Position numbers and translations under genes: made by a program
Shown here: positions 29,748 through 38,681 of the stretch, in pieces
Layout: every line of letters starts with the position of its first letter
How positions within the stretch are numbered: position 1 is the stretch's first letter
Assembly (NCBI RefSeq): GCF_003403075.1
Contig: NZ_CP031557.1
Coordinates: 1,736,001 to 1,800,000 of the forward strand
Length of the DNA: 64,000 nucleotides
Direction: 5' to 3'
Source: Flavobacterium psychrotrophum
GTDB taxonomy: Bacteria > Bacteroidota > Bacteroidia > Flavobacteriales > Flavobacteriaceae
Notes under the pieces: model-generated
What the model was told of the DNA's origin: nothing
Databases searched by the model: none
What the model saw: only the letters and a program-made list of their open reading frames with translations

Positions 29748-31637
29748 ATGCAGGCAGATACTATACTTTACAACGGAAAAATATACAGCCACGTGCGCGA
29801 AAATAAGGGTGCAACTGCGGTAGCCATTAAAGATGGCAAGTTTATAGCCGTAGGTACAGACAGCGATATCATGACGCTTAGCACGGCTGCTACAAAAATT
29901 ATTGACCTTAAGCAAAAGCGTGTAGTGCCGGGCATTAACGATTCGCACATACACCTTATACGCGGCGGTCTTAATTATAACCTGGAACTGCGCTGGGATG
30001 GTGTACCCTCTCTTGCCGATGCGCTGCGCATGTTAAAGCAACAGGTAGACATTACGCCATCGCCACAATGGGTGCGCGTGGTAGGCGGCTGGAGCGAGTT
30101 TCAGTTTGCCGAAAGGCGTATGCCTACACTTGATGAGATAAACGCCATAGCGCCTGAAACGCCCGTGTTTATACTACACCTGTATGACAGGGCTTTTATG
30201 AACCGTGCCGCGCTTAAAGCCGTTGGCTATACTAAAGATACCCCTGCCCCTCCCGGCGGGCAGATACAGCGCGACAGCAAGGGCGAACCTACAGGGCTAA
30301 TCATCGCATCGCCAAATGCCATGATACTGTACAGTACACTCGCTAAAGGCCCCAAGCTGTCTTACGAGCACCAGGTAAACTCTACACGCCATTATATGAA
30401 AGAGCTTAACCGCTTTGGCATTACCAGCGTTATAGATGCAGGCGGCGGCTTTCAGAATTTCCCTGACGATTACCAGGTAGTTAATGAGCTGAATGAAAAA
30501 AAGCAACTTACTGTGCGCATTGCCTACAACCTGTTTACGCAGCGTCCTAAAAAAGAGTTTGAAGATTTTAACGACTGGATCGACTCGGTAAAACTGTACC
30601 AGGGCGATGATATGTACCGACACAATGGTGCGGGCGAAATGCTGGTATTCTCTGCGGCAGATTTTGAAGATTTCCTGCAGCCACGTCCGGACCTGCCAGA
30701 AAACATGGAGGCCGAACTTGAAAAGGTCGTACGCCTGCTGGTAGAAAACCGCTGGCCTTTCAGGTTACATGCAACCTATAACGAAAGCATTACCCGCTTT
30801 TTAAACGTGTTTGAAAAAATAGACCGCGAAGTGCCTTTTAACGGCCTGCCCTGGATTTTTGACCATGCCGAAACCATAGATGAACGCAATATAGAGCGTG
30901 TTAAAAAACTGGGCGGTGGTATTGCCATACAAAGCCGTATGGCCTACCAGGGCGAATATTTTACCGATCGTTATGGTGCAGCTGCGGCAGAAAGCACGCC
31001 ACCTATCAAAAAAATGCTAGAGATGGAAGTACCCGTAGGCGGCGGAAGCGATGCCACACGGGTAAGCAGTTATAACCCCTGGGTAAGTATGTATTGGCTA
31101 ACGGCAGGTAAAACCGTAGGCGGCCTGCAATTATATACCGATACCCGCCTGAGCCGCGAAACGGCCTTAGAACTTTATACACGCGGCAGTGCATGGTTTA
31201 GCCAGGAACAGCAAAAAAAGGGCGATATACAAACCGGTATGTTTGCAGATCTTGCCGTATTAGATAAAGACTACTTTACTGTAAGCGAGGAAGCTGTTAA
31301 AAGCATAGAGGCAGAACTTACCATTGTAGACGGTAAGATTGTATATGCAAAAGGCGACTTTTCATCCTACTCCCCTCCTGTTATACCTATACTGCCAGAC
31401 TGGTCGCCAACCAAAAGCTTTAACGGCTATTACAGCGATGCCACACACGGGCATAAATTACTGGAAGCCGAAAAGAAAAATGCGGGTAAACCCAACCTTA
31501 CAGCGCAGGTACACAGTTGTGCAGGCAGTTGCAATGTGCACAACCACAACCACGACACCGCAAGGATGAGCAACCTGCCTATTAATAACTACAATGCTTT
31601 TTGGGGCGCGTTAGGCTGCTCATGCTTTGCATTTTAA
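29748..31637 (+). CDS. Amidohydrolase family protein, YtcJ type, with Cys/His-rich tail
   Basis: The 629-residue cytosolic protein opens with the composite-domain sequence ADTILYNGKIYS and AIKDGKFIAVG. Metal-site motifs of amidohydrolase_3 follow: NDSHIHL (HxH), HATYNES, DHAETIDE and GGGSDATR with the catalytic Asp. Members of this class hydrolyse amides and related compounds; the substrate is unknown. After the family's normal end (about residue 580) there is a tail with HSCAGSCNVHNHNHD and a final GCSCFAF, which could bind metal. It is probably translationally coupled to the gene four bases upstream, and DoxX follows after 13 bases. Confidence 0.88.
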   Translation: MQADTILYNGKIYSHVRENKGATAVAIKDGKFIAVGTDSDIMTLSTAATKIIDLKQKRVVPGINDSHIHLIRGGLNYNLELRWDGVPSLADALRMLKQQVDITPSPQWVRVVGGWSEFQFAERRMPTLDEINAIAPETPVFILHLYDRAFMNRAALKAVGYTKDTPAPPGGQIQRDSKGEPTGLIIASPNAMILYSTLAKGPKLSYEHQVNSTRHYMKELNRFGITSVIDAGGGFQNFPDDYQVVNELNEKKQLTVRIAYNLFTQRPKKEFEDFNDWIDSVKLYQGDDMYRHNGAGEMLVFSAADFEDFLQPRPDLPENMEAELEKVVRLLVENRWPFRLHATYNESITRFLNVFEKIDREVPFNGLPWIFDHAETIDERNIERVKKLGGGIAIQSRMAYQGEYFTDRYGAAAAESTPPIKKMLEMEVPVGGGSDATRVSSYNPWVSMYWLTAGKTVGGLQLYTDTRLSRETALELYTRGSAWFSQEQQKKGDIQTGMFADLAVLDKDYFTVSEEAVKSIEAELTIVDGKIVYAKGDFSSYSPPVIPILPDWSPTKSFNGYYSDATHGHKLLEAEKKNAGKPNLTAQVHSCAGSCNVHNHNHDTARMSNLPINNYNAFWGALGCSCFAF

Positions 31638-31650
31638 TTCCCGCCTATAT

Positions 31651-32079
31651 ATGGAACTTATAAAACTCATTTTTACTTCAGATGCCGGTAGTGCTTTTAA
31701 CAATGCGGCACTACTTGCCTTTAGGGTACTGCTTGCTGTAGAGCTCTTCAGGGTGCACGGCATGAAAAAATTCAGGATTGAGAACGGACAGAAAGAGCAC
31801 GTTCCCAATCCGCTGCACCTGCCCGAAAAACTGAATGGGCTTGTGGCAACATTTTCAGATACCGTTGTGCCATTCCTCATCATACTGGGCATGGGAACCC
31901 GCCTGGCAGTATTGCCTACCATTGGCGTGACAGCCATTGGCTATTTTGTAGTACATAAAAACGACTCGTTAGAAGTACGCGACGTGCCTTATATGTACAC
32001 GCTTTCGCTATTGTTTTTACTGGCATTGGGCGCAGGCACATATTCTGTAGACCATTATATCTTGAGCCTTATCAATTAA
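31651..32079 (+). CDS. DoxX family membrane protein
   Basis: I use the ATG at 31651 (MELIKLIFTSDAG, 142 residues) rather than an in-frame TTG at 31627. Four membrane segments fit the DoxX/DoxD-like fold: AALLAFRVLLAVELF with the HGMKKF segment after it, DTVVPFLIILGMGTRLAVL, GVTAIGYFVVH and YTLSLLFLLALGAGTYSVDHYI. DoxX proteins are implicated in quinone or thiol redox processes at the membrane. It is the last gene of the operon beginning at 26958; tandem hairpin repeats follow. Confidence 0.87.
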   Translation: MELIKLIFTSDAGSAFNNAALLAFRVLLAVELFRVHGMKKFRIENGQKEHVPNPLHLPEKLNGLVATFSDTVVPFLIILGMGTRLAVLPTIGVTAIGYFVVHKNDSLEVRDVPYMYTLSLLFLLALGAGTYSVDHYILSLIN

Positions 32080-32085
32080 GATGGG

Positions 32086-32237
32086 TTTTACCACGGAGTC
32101 CACTAAGATTTTCACTAAGAACACTAAGCTGGTACGATAAATAGACCATACTGAATGACCACAAAGCTTTGTGTCCCTCCGCCGAAGGCGGTTCTCATTG
32201 TGCACTTAGTGAATACCTTGTGCCTCTTGTGGTAAAA
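32086..32237. repeat. Hairpin repeat family A, tandem copy 1
   Basis: The unit begins TTTTACCACGGAGTC and ends GTGGTAAAA, giving terminal inverted repeats. Inside are CACTAAGA sub-repeats and the palindromic CACAAAGCTTTGTG. A 40-bp spacer (containing TAAAACTAAAATCCAG) separates it from copy 2. Confidence 0.92.
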
Positions 32238-32277
32238 TATTAAAACTAAAATCCAGCTAAAAAAGATTCTTAGAAGA

Positions 32278-32429
32278 TTTTACCACGGAGTCTACTAAGA
32301 TTTTCACGAAGAACACTAAGCTGGCACGATAAATAGAACATACTGAATGACCACAAAGCTTTGTGTCCCTCCACGAAGGTGGTTCACATTGTGCACTTAG
32401 TGAAAACCTTTGTGTCCCTTGTGGTAAAA
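32278..32429. repeat. Hairpin repeat family A, tandem copy 2
   Basis: This copy has the same terminal arms and internal CACAAAGCTTTGTG as copy 1, with scattered single-base differences (for example GTCTACTAAG for GTCCACTAAG). It starts 192 bp after copy 1. Confidence 0.92.
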
Positions 32430-32470
32430 ATATTAAAACTAAAATCCAGTTAAAAAAGATTCTTAGAAGA

Positions 32471-32623
32471 TTTTACCACGGAGTCCACTAAGATTTTCAC
32501 TAAGAACACTAAGCTGGTACGATAAATAGACCATACTGAATGACCACAAAGCTTTGTGTACTTCCGCCGAAGGTGGTTTTCTTTGTGCACCTTGTGAAAA
32601 CCTTGTGCCCCTTGTGGTAAAAA
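32471..32623. repeat. Hairpin repeat family A, tandem copy 3
   Basis: The third copy starts 193 bp after copy 2, with the same arms and core. The right half is slightly more diverged. It ends 30 bases before the Dps start. Confidence 0.92.
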
Positions 32624-32653
32624 TATTAAAACAACAAAATAAGCCATACACTC

Positions 32654-33127
32654 ATGGAACCAAAAATCGGAATTAAAGAAGAGCACCTCGCTGCTGTAGC
32701 GCACTCCCTAAGCCAGATCCTGGCAGATGAATTTGTACTATACACAAAAACAAAAAAAGCCCACTGGAATGTTGAAGGCGCAGACTTTTACAACAAGCAC
32801 CTGTTCTTTGAGCAGCAATATACCCAACTGGATGATATTGTAGATACTGTGGCTGAACGCATCAGGATACTGGGTCATTATGCTCCTGGGTCGCTTAAGG
32901 AATATCTGGAGCTTACTCACCTTTCTGAATCTGCATCAGATAAAAACGACAGTCTTAGCTATATAAAAGAACTGCTGGCAGATCACGAAAGCATAATGAT
33001 ACACCTGCGTGAAAACATTAACCGCTATGCATTAGCGTTGAAGGACCTGGGTACCAGCGATTATATAACAGGCCTTATGGAAACCCACGAAAAAATGGCG
33101 TGGATGCTAAGGGCACACCTTAAATAA
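32654..33127 (+). CDS. dps: Dps family DNA-protecting ferritin-like protein
   Basis: A 157-residue, four-helix Dps/ferritin-like protein forms a dodecamer that oxidises Fe(II) with H2O2 and protects DNA. The ferroxidase ligands are His37 in KKAHWNVEG, His49, Asp64 and Glu68 in DDIVDTVAERI, at the canonical positions. The N-terminal extension is short. It lies directly after the tandem repeats and 5 bases before the DUF1275 gene, in a block with redox and detoxification genes. Confidence 0.95.
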   Translation: MEPKIGIKEEHLAAVAHSLSQILADEFVLYTKTKKAHWNVEGADFYNKHLFFEQQYTQLDDIVDTVAERIRILGHYAPGSLKEYLELTHLSESASDKNDSLSYIKELLADHESIMIHLRENINRYALALKDLGTSDYITGLMETHEKMAWMLRAHLK

Positions 33128-33132
33128 TTATT

Positions 33133-33807
33133 ATGGAAAAACAATCTAATATCTGGTATGTTACACTGTTGCTTACCATTATAGCGGGCTACTGCGATAC
33201 CGTTACATTTGTCGCAGCAGACTCCTTATTTTCGGCACACGTTACGGGCAACTTTATTGTATTTGCCTATCAAATAGTAAAAGGGTCTGAACTGCACGCC
33301 TGGATCAAACTGCTAACCTTTCCGGTGTTTATCATATCGGTAATTATTGGAGGCAGATTGGGCGCAAAGGCCGTAGACCGCTACAATCTTTTACTATGGG
33401 AAGGGCTTTTGCTTATCCTTGCCGGTGCAGCTTCTTATGTTTTTGGCTATCTGGGCATATTTACAGAATGGCCCATGTATACCGTTGCGCTTGTAGTGGT
33501 TTGCGCTATGGGACTGCAAAATGCGTTTGGTAAGCTTTACGCTAAAGAAACCCACGGCCCTACCACCATGATGACGGGTAATGTTACCCAGGCTTCCCTC
33601 GATCTTGGCAGCCTGCTTAAAGATGGCCTTAGCAATGCTGATACGGTATTGAGTTTTAAAAAGCAGCTGGTTACAATATCAGGCTTTTTGGTGGGCTGTT
33701 TCCTTGGGGCTATAGCCGGGAAATTTTGGGGACTGGGTACCGTGTTGGTACCGGGAATGGCGCTTATATTTTGCTACATTAAAACAAAAAGGGCAGCTAC
33801 TTTATAA
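33133..33807 (+). CDS. DUF1275 (YoaK-type) membrane protein
   Basis: This 224-residue protein has six predicted membrane segments and the family motifs AGYCDTVTFVAADSLFSAHV, TGNFIVFAYQIVKG and, in the second half, GLQNAFGKLYAKE followed by MTGNVTQASLDLG. The two TGN motifs show an internal duplication typical of the family. Function is unknown; transport is suspected for the family. It follows dps by 5 bases, so cotranscription is likely. Confidence 0.9.
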   Translation: MEKQSNIWYVTLLLTIIAGYCDTVTFVAADSLFSAHVTGNFIVFAYQIVKGSELHAWIKLLTFPVFIISVIIGGRLGAKAVDRYNLLLWEGLLLILAGAASYVFGYLGIFTEWPMYTVALVVVCAMGLQNAFGKLYAKETHGPTTMMTGNVTQASLDLGSLLKDGLSNADTVLSFKKQLVTISGFLVGCFLGAIAGKFWGLGTVLVPGMALIFCYIKTKRAATL

Positions 33808-33844
33808 CCATGATAGTACCAACCATAACCAATTACATTAAGTA

Positions 33845-34816
33845 ATGAAGCCCAAACTATCACTAAGTGCTAACGATAAGGCACACTTTACCTACGCCTT
33901 GTTGCTGTTATCTCCTTTTTTATATGGTGCAAAGGCAGATTTACAGGAATTAAAATTGCACTTTGAAGTCAGTGAACAGGAAGATACCTCTGTAGTAGCA
34001 AAAGAAAACCGGCCGCACCACGATCTCATAGCCAGATATGTAGCCATAGGAAGCCTTATTATCTTGTTTATCCTTATCGGGTTGCTTTATAAAAGCAGTC
34101 ATAAAAACAGGAAAATAGCCCTTGCCCTGATTGATAAACAGGATGAAATATCATGCCGGCAGGAACTCTTAGAAAAGCTTACGGCAGAAAAAGAATGGCT
34201 GCTTAATGAGGTACACCATAAGGTAAAAAACAACCTTCAGCTGGTCGTTAGCCTGCTGAATACGCAAAGCGCTTACCTTGAAAATGAAGAAACAGTAAAG
34301 GCACTGCAAAGCAGCAAACACCGTATGTATGCTATGTCGCTGGTGCATAATAAGCTCTACAATGCCAAAAATTTAAACTGTATTGATATGGCAGGATACA
34401 TTGCTGAATTAGTGCATCAGCTTAAAGAGAGCTTTGATCCTCACGGAAATATTACTTTCAAGCAGGATGTAAGCAATATTATACTGGATGCAGAACAGGC
34501 CATTCCTATAGGGCTTATAATTAACGAAGCTGTTACCAATGCGTTTCAGCATGCTTTTACAAGTACTAAAGGGAAGTTAGCGGTAGCGTTAACAGAAAAC
34601 AGCAACAGCTGTACCCTTAGCATTAGCGATAATGGCCCCGGACTTGTAACCGATTTTGATGCTGACCAAAATGGGGCAGTGGGCATGAATCTTATGAGGG
34701 GACTGGCAGATCAGCTGGATGGTACTTTTAGCCTTAAAAATTGTGATGGGCTTACTGTAGCGATTATCTTTACAAAGAAATACCATAAAACCGGCAACGC
34801 ATACAACAATATATAA
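33845..34816 (+). CDS. Sensor histidine kinase, HisKA_2 / HATPase type
   Basis: The 323-residue protein has a short N-terminal region of about 60 residues, one clear membrane helix (about 68-84), a coiled segment, and a HisKA_2 dimerisation domain with LLNEVHHKVKNNLQ (phospho-acceptor His at 124 or 125). A HATPase domain follows, with N-box NEAVTNAFQHAF and G-box SDNGPGL. It lacks the usual periplasmic sensor or TPR array, so it is a minimal kinase. The stop is two bases before the start of the sigma-54 response regulator gene, its probable partner. Confidence 0.9.
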   Translation: MKPKLSLSANDKAHFTYALLLLSPFLYGAKADLQELKLHFEVSEQEDTSVVAKENRPHHDLIARYVAIGSLIILFILIGLLYKSSHKNRKIALALIDKQDEISCRQELLEKLTAEKEWLLNEVHHKVKNNLQLVVSLLNTQSAYLENEETVKALQSSKHRMYAMSLVHNKLYNAKNLNCIDMAGYIAELVHQLKESFDPHGNITFKQDVSNIILDAEQAIPIGLIINEAVTNAFQHAFTSTKGKLAVALTENSNSCTLSISDNGPGLVTDFDADQNGAVGMNLMRGLADQLDGTFSLKNCDGLTVAIIFTKKYHKTGNAYNNI

Positions 34817-34818
34817 AC

Positions 34819-36186
34819 ATGATGAAAGAGAAAATCTTAATTGTTGAAGATGAATTTATTGTAGCTAACGACCTTAAGATAATGCTTATAAAAGCAGGAT
34901 ACCAGGTAACCGGCATAGCATCATCTGTAGTGCAGGCGCGCAAGCTCATCCAAGATAAAAGGCCAGACTGGGTATTGCTGGATATTATGCTTAAAGGCGA
35001 CCTTACAGGCATAGACCTGGCGTGGGAACTTATGGAGCAAAACCTGCCGTTCCTGTATATTTCTGCCAATACAAACCATACCACGCTGGAAGCTGTTAAA
35101 GCCACACAGCCCTATGGTTTTATGGTAAAACCCTTCAGGGAGCGCGACCTGCTGGTAATGTTAGATATTGCCCGTTACCGTTACGGCATCGAAAAAGGTA
35201 TTTCAGAATCGGGCAGTAATACAACATCTTCATCTAAGAGCATTGAAGGCATCATTGGCCAAAGCCAAAACCTGATAAACGTTTTAGATAAAATTAAAGT
35301 TGTTGCCCCTACCGATACATCGGTGCTTGTGCTGGGCGAAAGCGGTACGGGTAAAGAACGTATAGCCCACTCCATACACGAACTGTCAGGCTTAGGCAGT
35401 AATCCGTTTGTTATTGTAAACTGTGCCGCACTGCCGGAATCGCTTATTGAATCAGAACTCTTTGGGCATGAAAAGGGGGCTTTTACAGGAGCAAACACCA
35501 TGCGCCCCGGTAAATTTGAGCAGGCACACAACGGTACCATTTTTTTGGATGAGATAGGCGAATTGCCTTTAGACTCACAGGTTAAACTGCTTAGGGTATT
35601 GCAGGAAAAAGAAATAGAACGCCTTGGTGGCAGCAGTACTATTAAAGTAAACGTACGCATTATTGCCGCAACCAACCGCTGCCTCGAAAAAGAAGTTGCC
35701 GAAGGACGCTTCAGGCTCGACCTCTATTACAGGCTTAACGTTTTCCCTATCGAATTGCCGCCACTGCGCGATCGAAAAGACGATATTGAGAGCCTTGCGC
35801 AGCATTTCCTGAATAAATATGCTGCCAAAGCCCGAAAGGCCGTAACCGGAATTTCCGCGGAGGCACTAAGCCAACTGCAAAACTATAACTGGCCGGGAAA
35901 CATACGCGAACTTGAACATCTTATAGAGCGTAATGTACTGCTGGCAAGAGGCGAAATAATAACGCACTTTGATATGCCGGTAACAATAAATGCTACACCT
36001 GTTACAGAAAAATCAGGAGCGATGCTTTCTATGGAAGACATGGAGCGCGAACATATTATGGCTGCACTAAAAATGTGTAGCGGCAAAGTTTTTGGATCTG
36101 GTGGCGCCGCCGAAATCCTTAAAATACCTGCCACCACGCTATATTCTAAAATGAAGAAGCTGGGCATAAGGCAGGAATATTATTAA
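34819..36186 (+). CDS. Sigma-54-dependent response regulator (receiver-AAA-Fis)
   Basis: The 455-residue activator has a receiver domain (about 5-120) with acidic residues EDE at 10-12 and phospho-acceptor Asp55 in LLDIMLKG. A sigma-54 interaction AAA domain (about 145-375) contains Walker A GESGTGKE, the sigma-54 loop GAFTGA, Walker B FLDEIGELP and the arginine-finger region. The C-terminal Fis-type HTH reads GSGGAAEILKIPATTLYSKM. It activates RNA polymerase-sigma54 at -24/-12 promoters from upstream sites. The kinase gene is immediately upstream. Its recognition helix is very close to that of the activator at 39542, so the two may share targets. Confidence 0.94.
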   Translation: MMKEKILIVEDEFIVANDLKIMLIKAGYQVTGIASSVVQARKLIQDKRPDWVLLDIMLKGDLTGIDLAWELMEQNLPFLYISANTNHTTLEAVKATQPYGFMVKPFRERDLLVMLDIARYRYGIEKGISESGSNTTSSSKSIEGIIGQSQNLINVLDKIKVVAPTDTSVLVLGESGTGKERIAHSIHELSGLGSNPFVIVNCAALPESLIESELFGHEKGAFTGANTMRPGKFEQAHNGTIFLDEIGELPLDSQVKLLRVLQEKEIERLGGSSTIKVNVRIIAATNRCLEKEVAEGRFRLDLYYRLNVFPIELPPLRDRKDDIESLAQHFLNKYAAKARKAVTGISAEALSQLQNYNWPGNIRELEHLIERNVLLARGEIITHFDMPVTINATPVTEKSGAMLSMEDMEREHIMAALKMCSGKVFGSGGAAEILKIPATTLYSKMKKLGIRQEYY

Positions 36187-36204
36187 CCATTTACGCTTAC
36201 AACA

Positions 36205-37140
36205 ATGAAACACAAAATATCAGGGCTGCACCACATTACAGCCATAGCGGGCAATGCCCAAAAGAATTTCGATTTTTATACTAAAGTACTTGGCCTGCGC
36301 CTGGTTAAAAAGACGGTGAACTTTGATGATCCCGGTACTTACCACTTTTACTATGGTAATGAAGAAGGTGCCGCGGGAACCATACTTACCTTTTTCCCGT
36401 GGGAAAATATCGGGCAGGGACAGGCAGGCAACGGGCAGGCTACCGAAATTGGCTATGCCGTACCGGAGGGTAGCCTGGAGTTTTGGACAGAGCGTTTTAA
36501 ACAGCATAATGTAAACTTTGGCGAAGCAGCAGAACGTTTTGGAGAGCACTACCTTCCGTTTACAGATCCTGACGGGCTAAATATCAGCCTGATCGTACCA
36601 AAAGTTGCAGACATTCGTAAGCCGTGGGAAACTGCCGAGGTTAAGCAGGATGCCGCTACTAAAGGTTTCCACAGCGTTACCCTGAGCCTTGACAAGATAG
36701 ACGATACCGCAAGGATACTTACTGATATCTTTGGCTACAGCCTACAATCGCAGGAGGGCAACCGTTATCGCTTTGCTGTTGATACTGTAGATAATGCCAA
36801 TATTGTAGACCTGCTGGAACAACCCGGGACATCAAGGGGGCGCAATGCTGCAGGCACTAACCACCACGTAGCCTTTAGGGTACCTAATGAGGAAGTGCAA
36901 ATGGCTTTCCGCGAAGAGATACAAAGCAAGAACCTGAACATTACGCCAAAAATAGACCGCGATTACTTTTACTCGTTGTACTTTAGAGAACCGGGCGGTG
37001 TACTGTTTGAAATTGCTACAGACAATCCCGGATTTACCGTAGATGAGCCACTTAACGAACTGGGCACTCACCTTAAGCTGCCGAAACAACACGAGCAGCT
37101 ACGTAACCAACTGGAAGAATTTTTACCTAAAATAAAATAA
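36205..37140 (+). CDS. Ring-cleaving dioxygenase, MhqO type (VOC superfamily)
   Basis: A 311-residue protein with two vicinal-oxygen-chelate halves. Metal-site residues are visible as GLHHITAIAG near the N-terminus and, in the second half, NHHVAFRV and GGVLFEIATD. Motifs LGLRLVKKTVNFDDPGTYHF and AGTILTFFPW are characteristic of MhqO/MhqA-like hydroquinone dioxygenases, which open quinol rings during quinone and aromatic stress. It lies 18 bases after the response regulator gene. Together with the MhqD-type hydrolase at 37705 it recalls the B. subtilis mhq system (inference from family knowledge). Confidence 0.9.
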   Translation: MKHKISGLHHITAIAGNAQKNFDFYTKVLGLRLVKKTVNFDDPGTYHFYYGNEEGAAGTILTFFPWENIGQGQAGNGQATEIGYAVPEGSLEFWTERFKQHNVNFGEAAERFGEHYLPFTDPDGLNISLIVPKVADIRKPWETAEVKQDAATKGFHSVTLSLDKIDDTARILTDIFGYSLQSQEGNRYRFAVDTVDNANIVDLLEQPGTSRGRNAAGTNHHVAFRVPNEEVQMAFREEIQSKNLNITPKIDRDYFYSLYFREPGGVLFEIATDNPGFTVDEPLNELGTHLKLPKQHEQLRNQLEEFLPKIK

Positions 37141-37141
37141 T

Positions 37142-37438
37142 ATGGCTGAGATAAAATTAGAGCTGGACGAAAAACAGCACGGGGCTTTTAACCTGTATGA
37201 TGCAGAGACTAAGATTGGCGAAATGGCAGTAGCTATAAGGAAAGATGCTATTACAGTATATCATACCGAGGTGAACGAAAACCAGGCGGGCAAAGGCTAT
37301 GCAAAGCAACTGCTTGATGCCCTTGTTGCCCATGCCAGAGATAATAACCTTAAAGTTATAGCGCTTTGCCCTTATGTGCATGCACAGTTTACTAAGCATC
37401 CTGAAGAGTATAATGATATCTGGTTAAGGCAGGAGTAA
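37142..37438 (+). CDS. Small GNAT-like N-acetyltransferase (YidJ/Gtt1-like)
   Basis: This 98-residue protein is the short acetyltransferase-fold family that stands alone. The acetyl-CoA loop NQAGKGYAKQLLDALVAHAR and the following strand KVIALCPYVHAQFTKHPEE are diagnostic. It starts one base after the dioxygenase stop, implying translational coupling. The substrate is unknown. Confidence 0.85.
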   Translation: MAEIKLELDEKQHGAFNLYDAETKIGEMAVAIRKDAITVYHTEVNENQAGKGYAKQLLDALVAHARDNNLKVIALCPYVHAQFTKHPEEYNDIWLRQE

Positions 37439-37494
37439 TTTATCTCTATGTGAATCTCTCTTGGGGAAATTAGTCTATGAGATACACTCTGTAA

Positions 37495-37671
37495 CACAGA
37501 GATACGCAGAGGGGCACAGAGATACACAGAGTTTTAAAATTGAGATTGCGCTTACAGCGCGCGAGTACTGAGTTTAATGGAAACAGAGTACGTAATGCTC
37601 TGTGTTCTTTTACCGTAGATGTTCAGCCCTTTTTCTCTGTGTATCTCTATGCCCCTCTGCGCATCTCTGTG
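37495..37671. repeat. Hairpin repeat family B (CACAGAGATA type)
   Basis: The left arm 37495-37531 and right arm 37635-37671 are 37-bp inverted repeats with two mismatches, built from CACAGAGATACGCAGAGG-like sub-repeats. The ~100-bp loop has no open frame. A weaker CTCTGTG-like stretch (37441-37490) precedes it. The element fills most of the 266-bp gap between the GNAT and esterase genes. Confidence 0.88.
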
Positions 37672-37704
37672 ATATAACTAATACTTGAAATTAAAAACTA
37701 CAAA

Positions 37705-38319
37705 ATGGAAAACGTAATTACAGCGGGCACTCCTTTAGCAGAAGCTAAAAAAGCCCTTATAATGATACACGGCCGTGGTGCGGCAGCCCAGGATATATTA
37801 TCACTATCCCGACATTTAAATGTTGACGGATTTGCCCTTACCGCGCCACAGGCACAGGGTAACAGCTGGTATCCGTTATCTTTTTTGGCAAAGCCTCAAG
37901 ATAATGAGCCGCACCTTACCCGAGCGCTGGATACCCTTACTGCACTTGTTGCAGAAATAGAAGCACAGGGTATCGAAAAAAATAATATTTACTTTTTAGG
38001 ATTCTCGCAGGGGGCCTGCCTTGTGTCTGAGTTTACGGCTCGCAATGCTGCACAATATGGCGGTATTGTAATTTTTACCGGCGGGCTTATTGGCGACCAG
38101 ATCTACGCTGAAAACTATGGTGGCAACTTTAATGGGACACCGGTTTTTATGGGTACCAGCAATCCCGATTTTCATGTGCCTGTAGATCGTGTAAACGATA
38201 CTGCTGCACTGTTTAAAAGCATAGGTGCTAACGTAACCGTTAAGGTTTATGACAATATGCCCCACACTATAGTACAAGATGAAATAGACATGGCTAACCA
38301 ACTGATATTTAAAAATTAA
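37705..38319 (+). CDS. Phospholipase/carboxylesterase-type alpha/beta hydrolase, MhqD-like
   Basis: The 204-residue cytosolic hydrolase has the oxyanion stretch MIHGRGAAAQDI, nucleophile elbow GFSQG with Ser101, an acidic residue in SNPDFHVPVDRV, and the catalytic His in NMPHTI. The short length and HGRG motif place it in the carboxylesterase/phospholipase family that includes MhqD. The MhqO-type dioxygenase gene lies two genes upstream, separated by the GNAT gene and repeat B. It is followed after two bases by the cupin-like gene. Confidence 0.88.
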   Translation: MENVITAGTPLAEAKKALIMIHGRGAAAQDILSLSRHLNVDGFALTAPQAQGNSWYPLSFLAKPQDNEPHLTRALDTLTALVAEIEAQGIEKNNIYFLGFSQGACLVSEFTARNAAQYGGIVIFTGGLIGDQIYAENYGGNFNGTPVFMGTSNPDFHVPVDRVNDTAALFKSIGANVTVKVYDNMPHTIVQDEIDMANQLIFKN

Positions 38320-38321
38320 AG

Positions 38322-38672
38322 ATGTTTACTATAACGCGTATTTATAGCGATGCTAATGGCGAAAGCCATTTTGAAGACAGGACTGTTCCTTTGCATGATA
38401 AGGGTGATATAGGTTTCCTGTCGGATGCAGAAAATGTAAAGGAAATTATCTTTCGTGAGGTTAGTCCATCGTATGATTATGACTTTCATAATGCACCGCA
38501 AAAACAGTATATCATCCTGCTGGACGGTGGTGTGGAGATTGAAACGTCTTTAGGCGAAAAAAGGGAATTTGCCACAGGCGAAATACTGCTCGTAGAAGAC
38601 ACTACTGGTAAAGGCCATAAGACCAGAAACCTCGAAAAAAAGCTAAGGAAATCAATATTCATAACGCTTTAG
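38322..38672 (+). CDS. Small cupin-like protein
   Basis: A 116-residue single-domain protein. The stretch YIILLDGGVEIETSLGEKR followed by EFATGEILLVEDTTGKGHKT is the second half of a cupin barrel, with the final Gly-x-Gly-His region. Few of the usual metal histidines are present. It starts two bases after the MhqD-like gene and is 9 bases from the next gene, so it belongs to the same operon. The exact role is unknown. Confidence 0.75.
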   Translation: MFTITRIYSDANGESHFEDRTVPLHDKGDIGFLSDAENVKEIIFREVSPSYDYDFHNAPQKQYIILLDGGVEIETSLGEKREFATGEILLVEDTTGKGHKTRNLEKKLRKSIFITL

Positions 38673-38681
38673 AACACTACT

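Larger units (their letters stand above)
32080..32653. other. 574-bp intergenic region occupied by tandem repeats
   Basis: Almost the whole gap between the DoxX and Dps genes is made of three tandem copies of a 193-bp unit, listed separately. No open frame is supported. The Dps promoter, if separate, would have to lie in or just after copy 3. Confidence 0.85.

Noticed and set aside
32086-32623. Possible CRISPR array
   Set aside because: The unit is about 193 bp and repeats almost entirely; there are no short repeats with unique spacers and no cas genes nearby.
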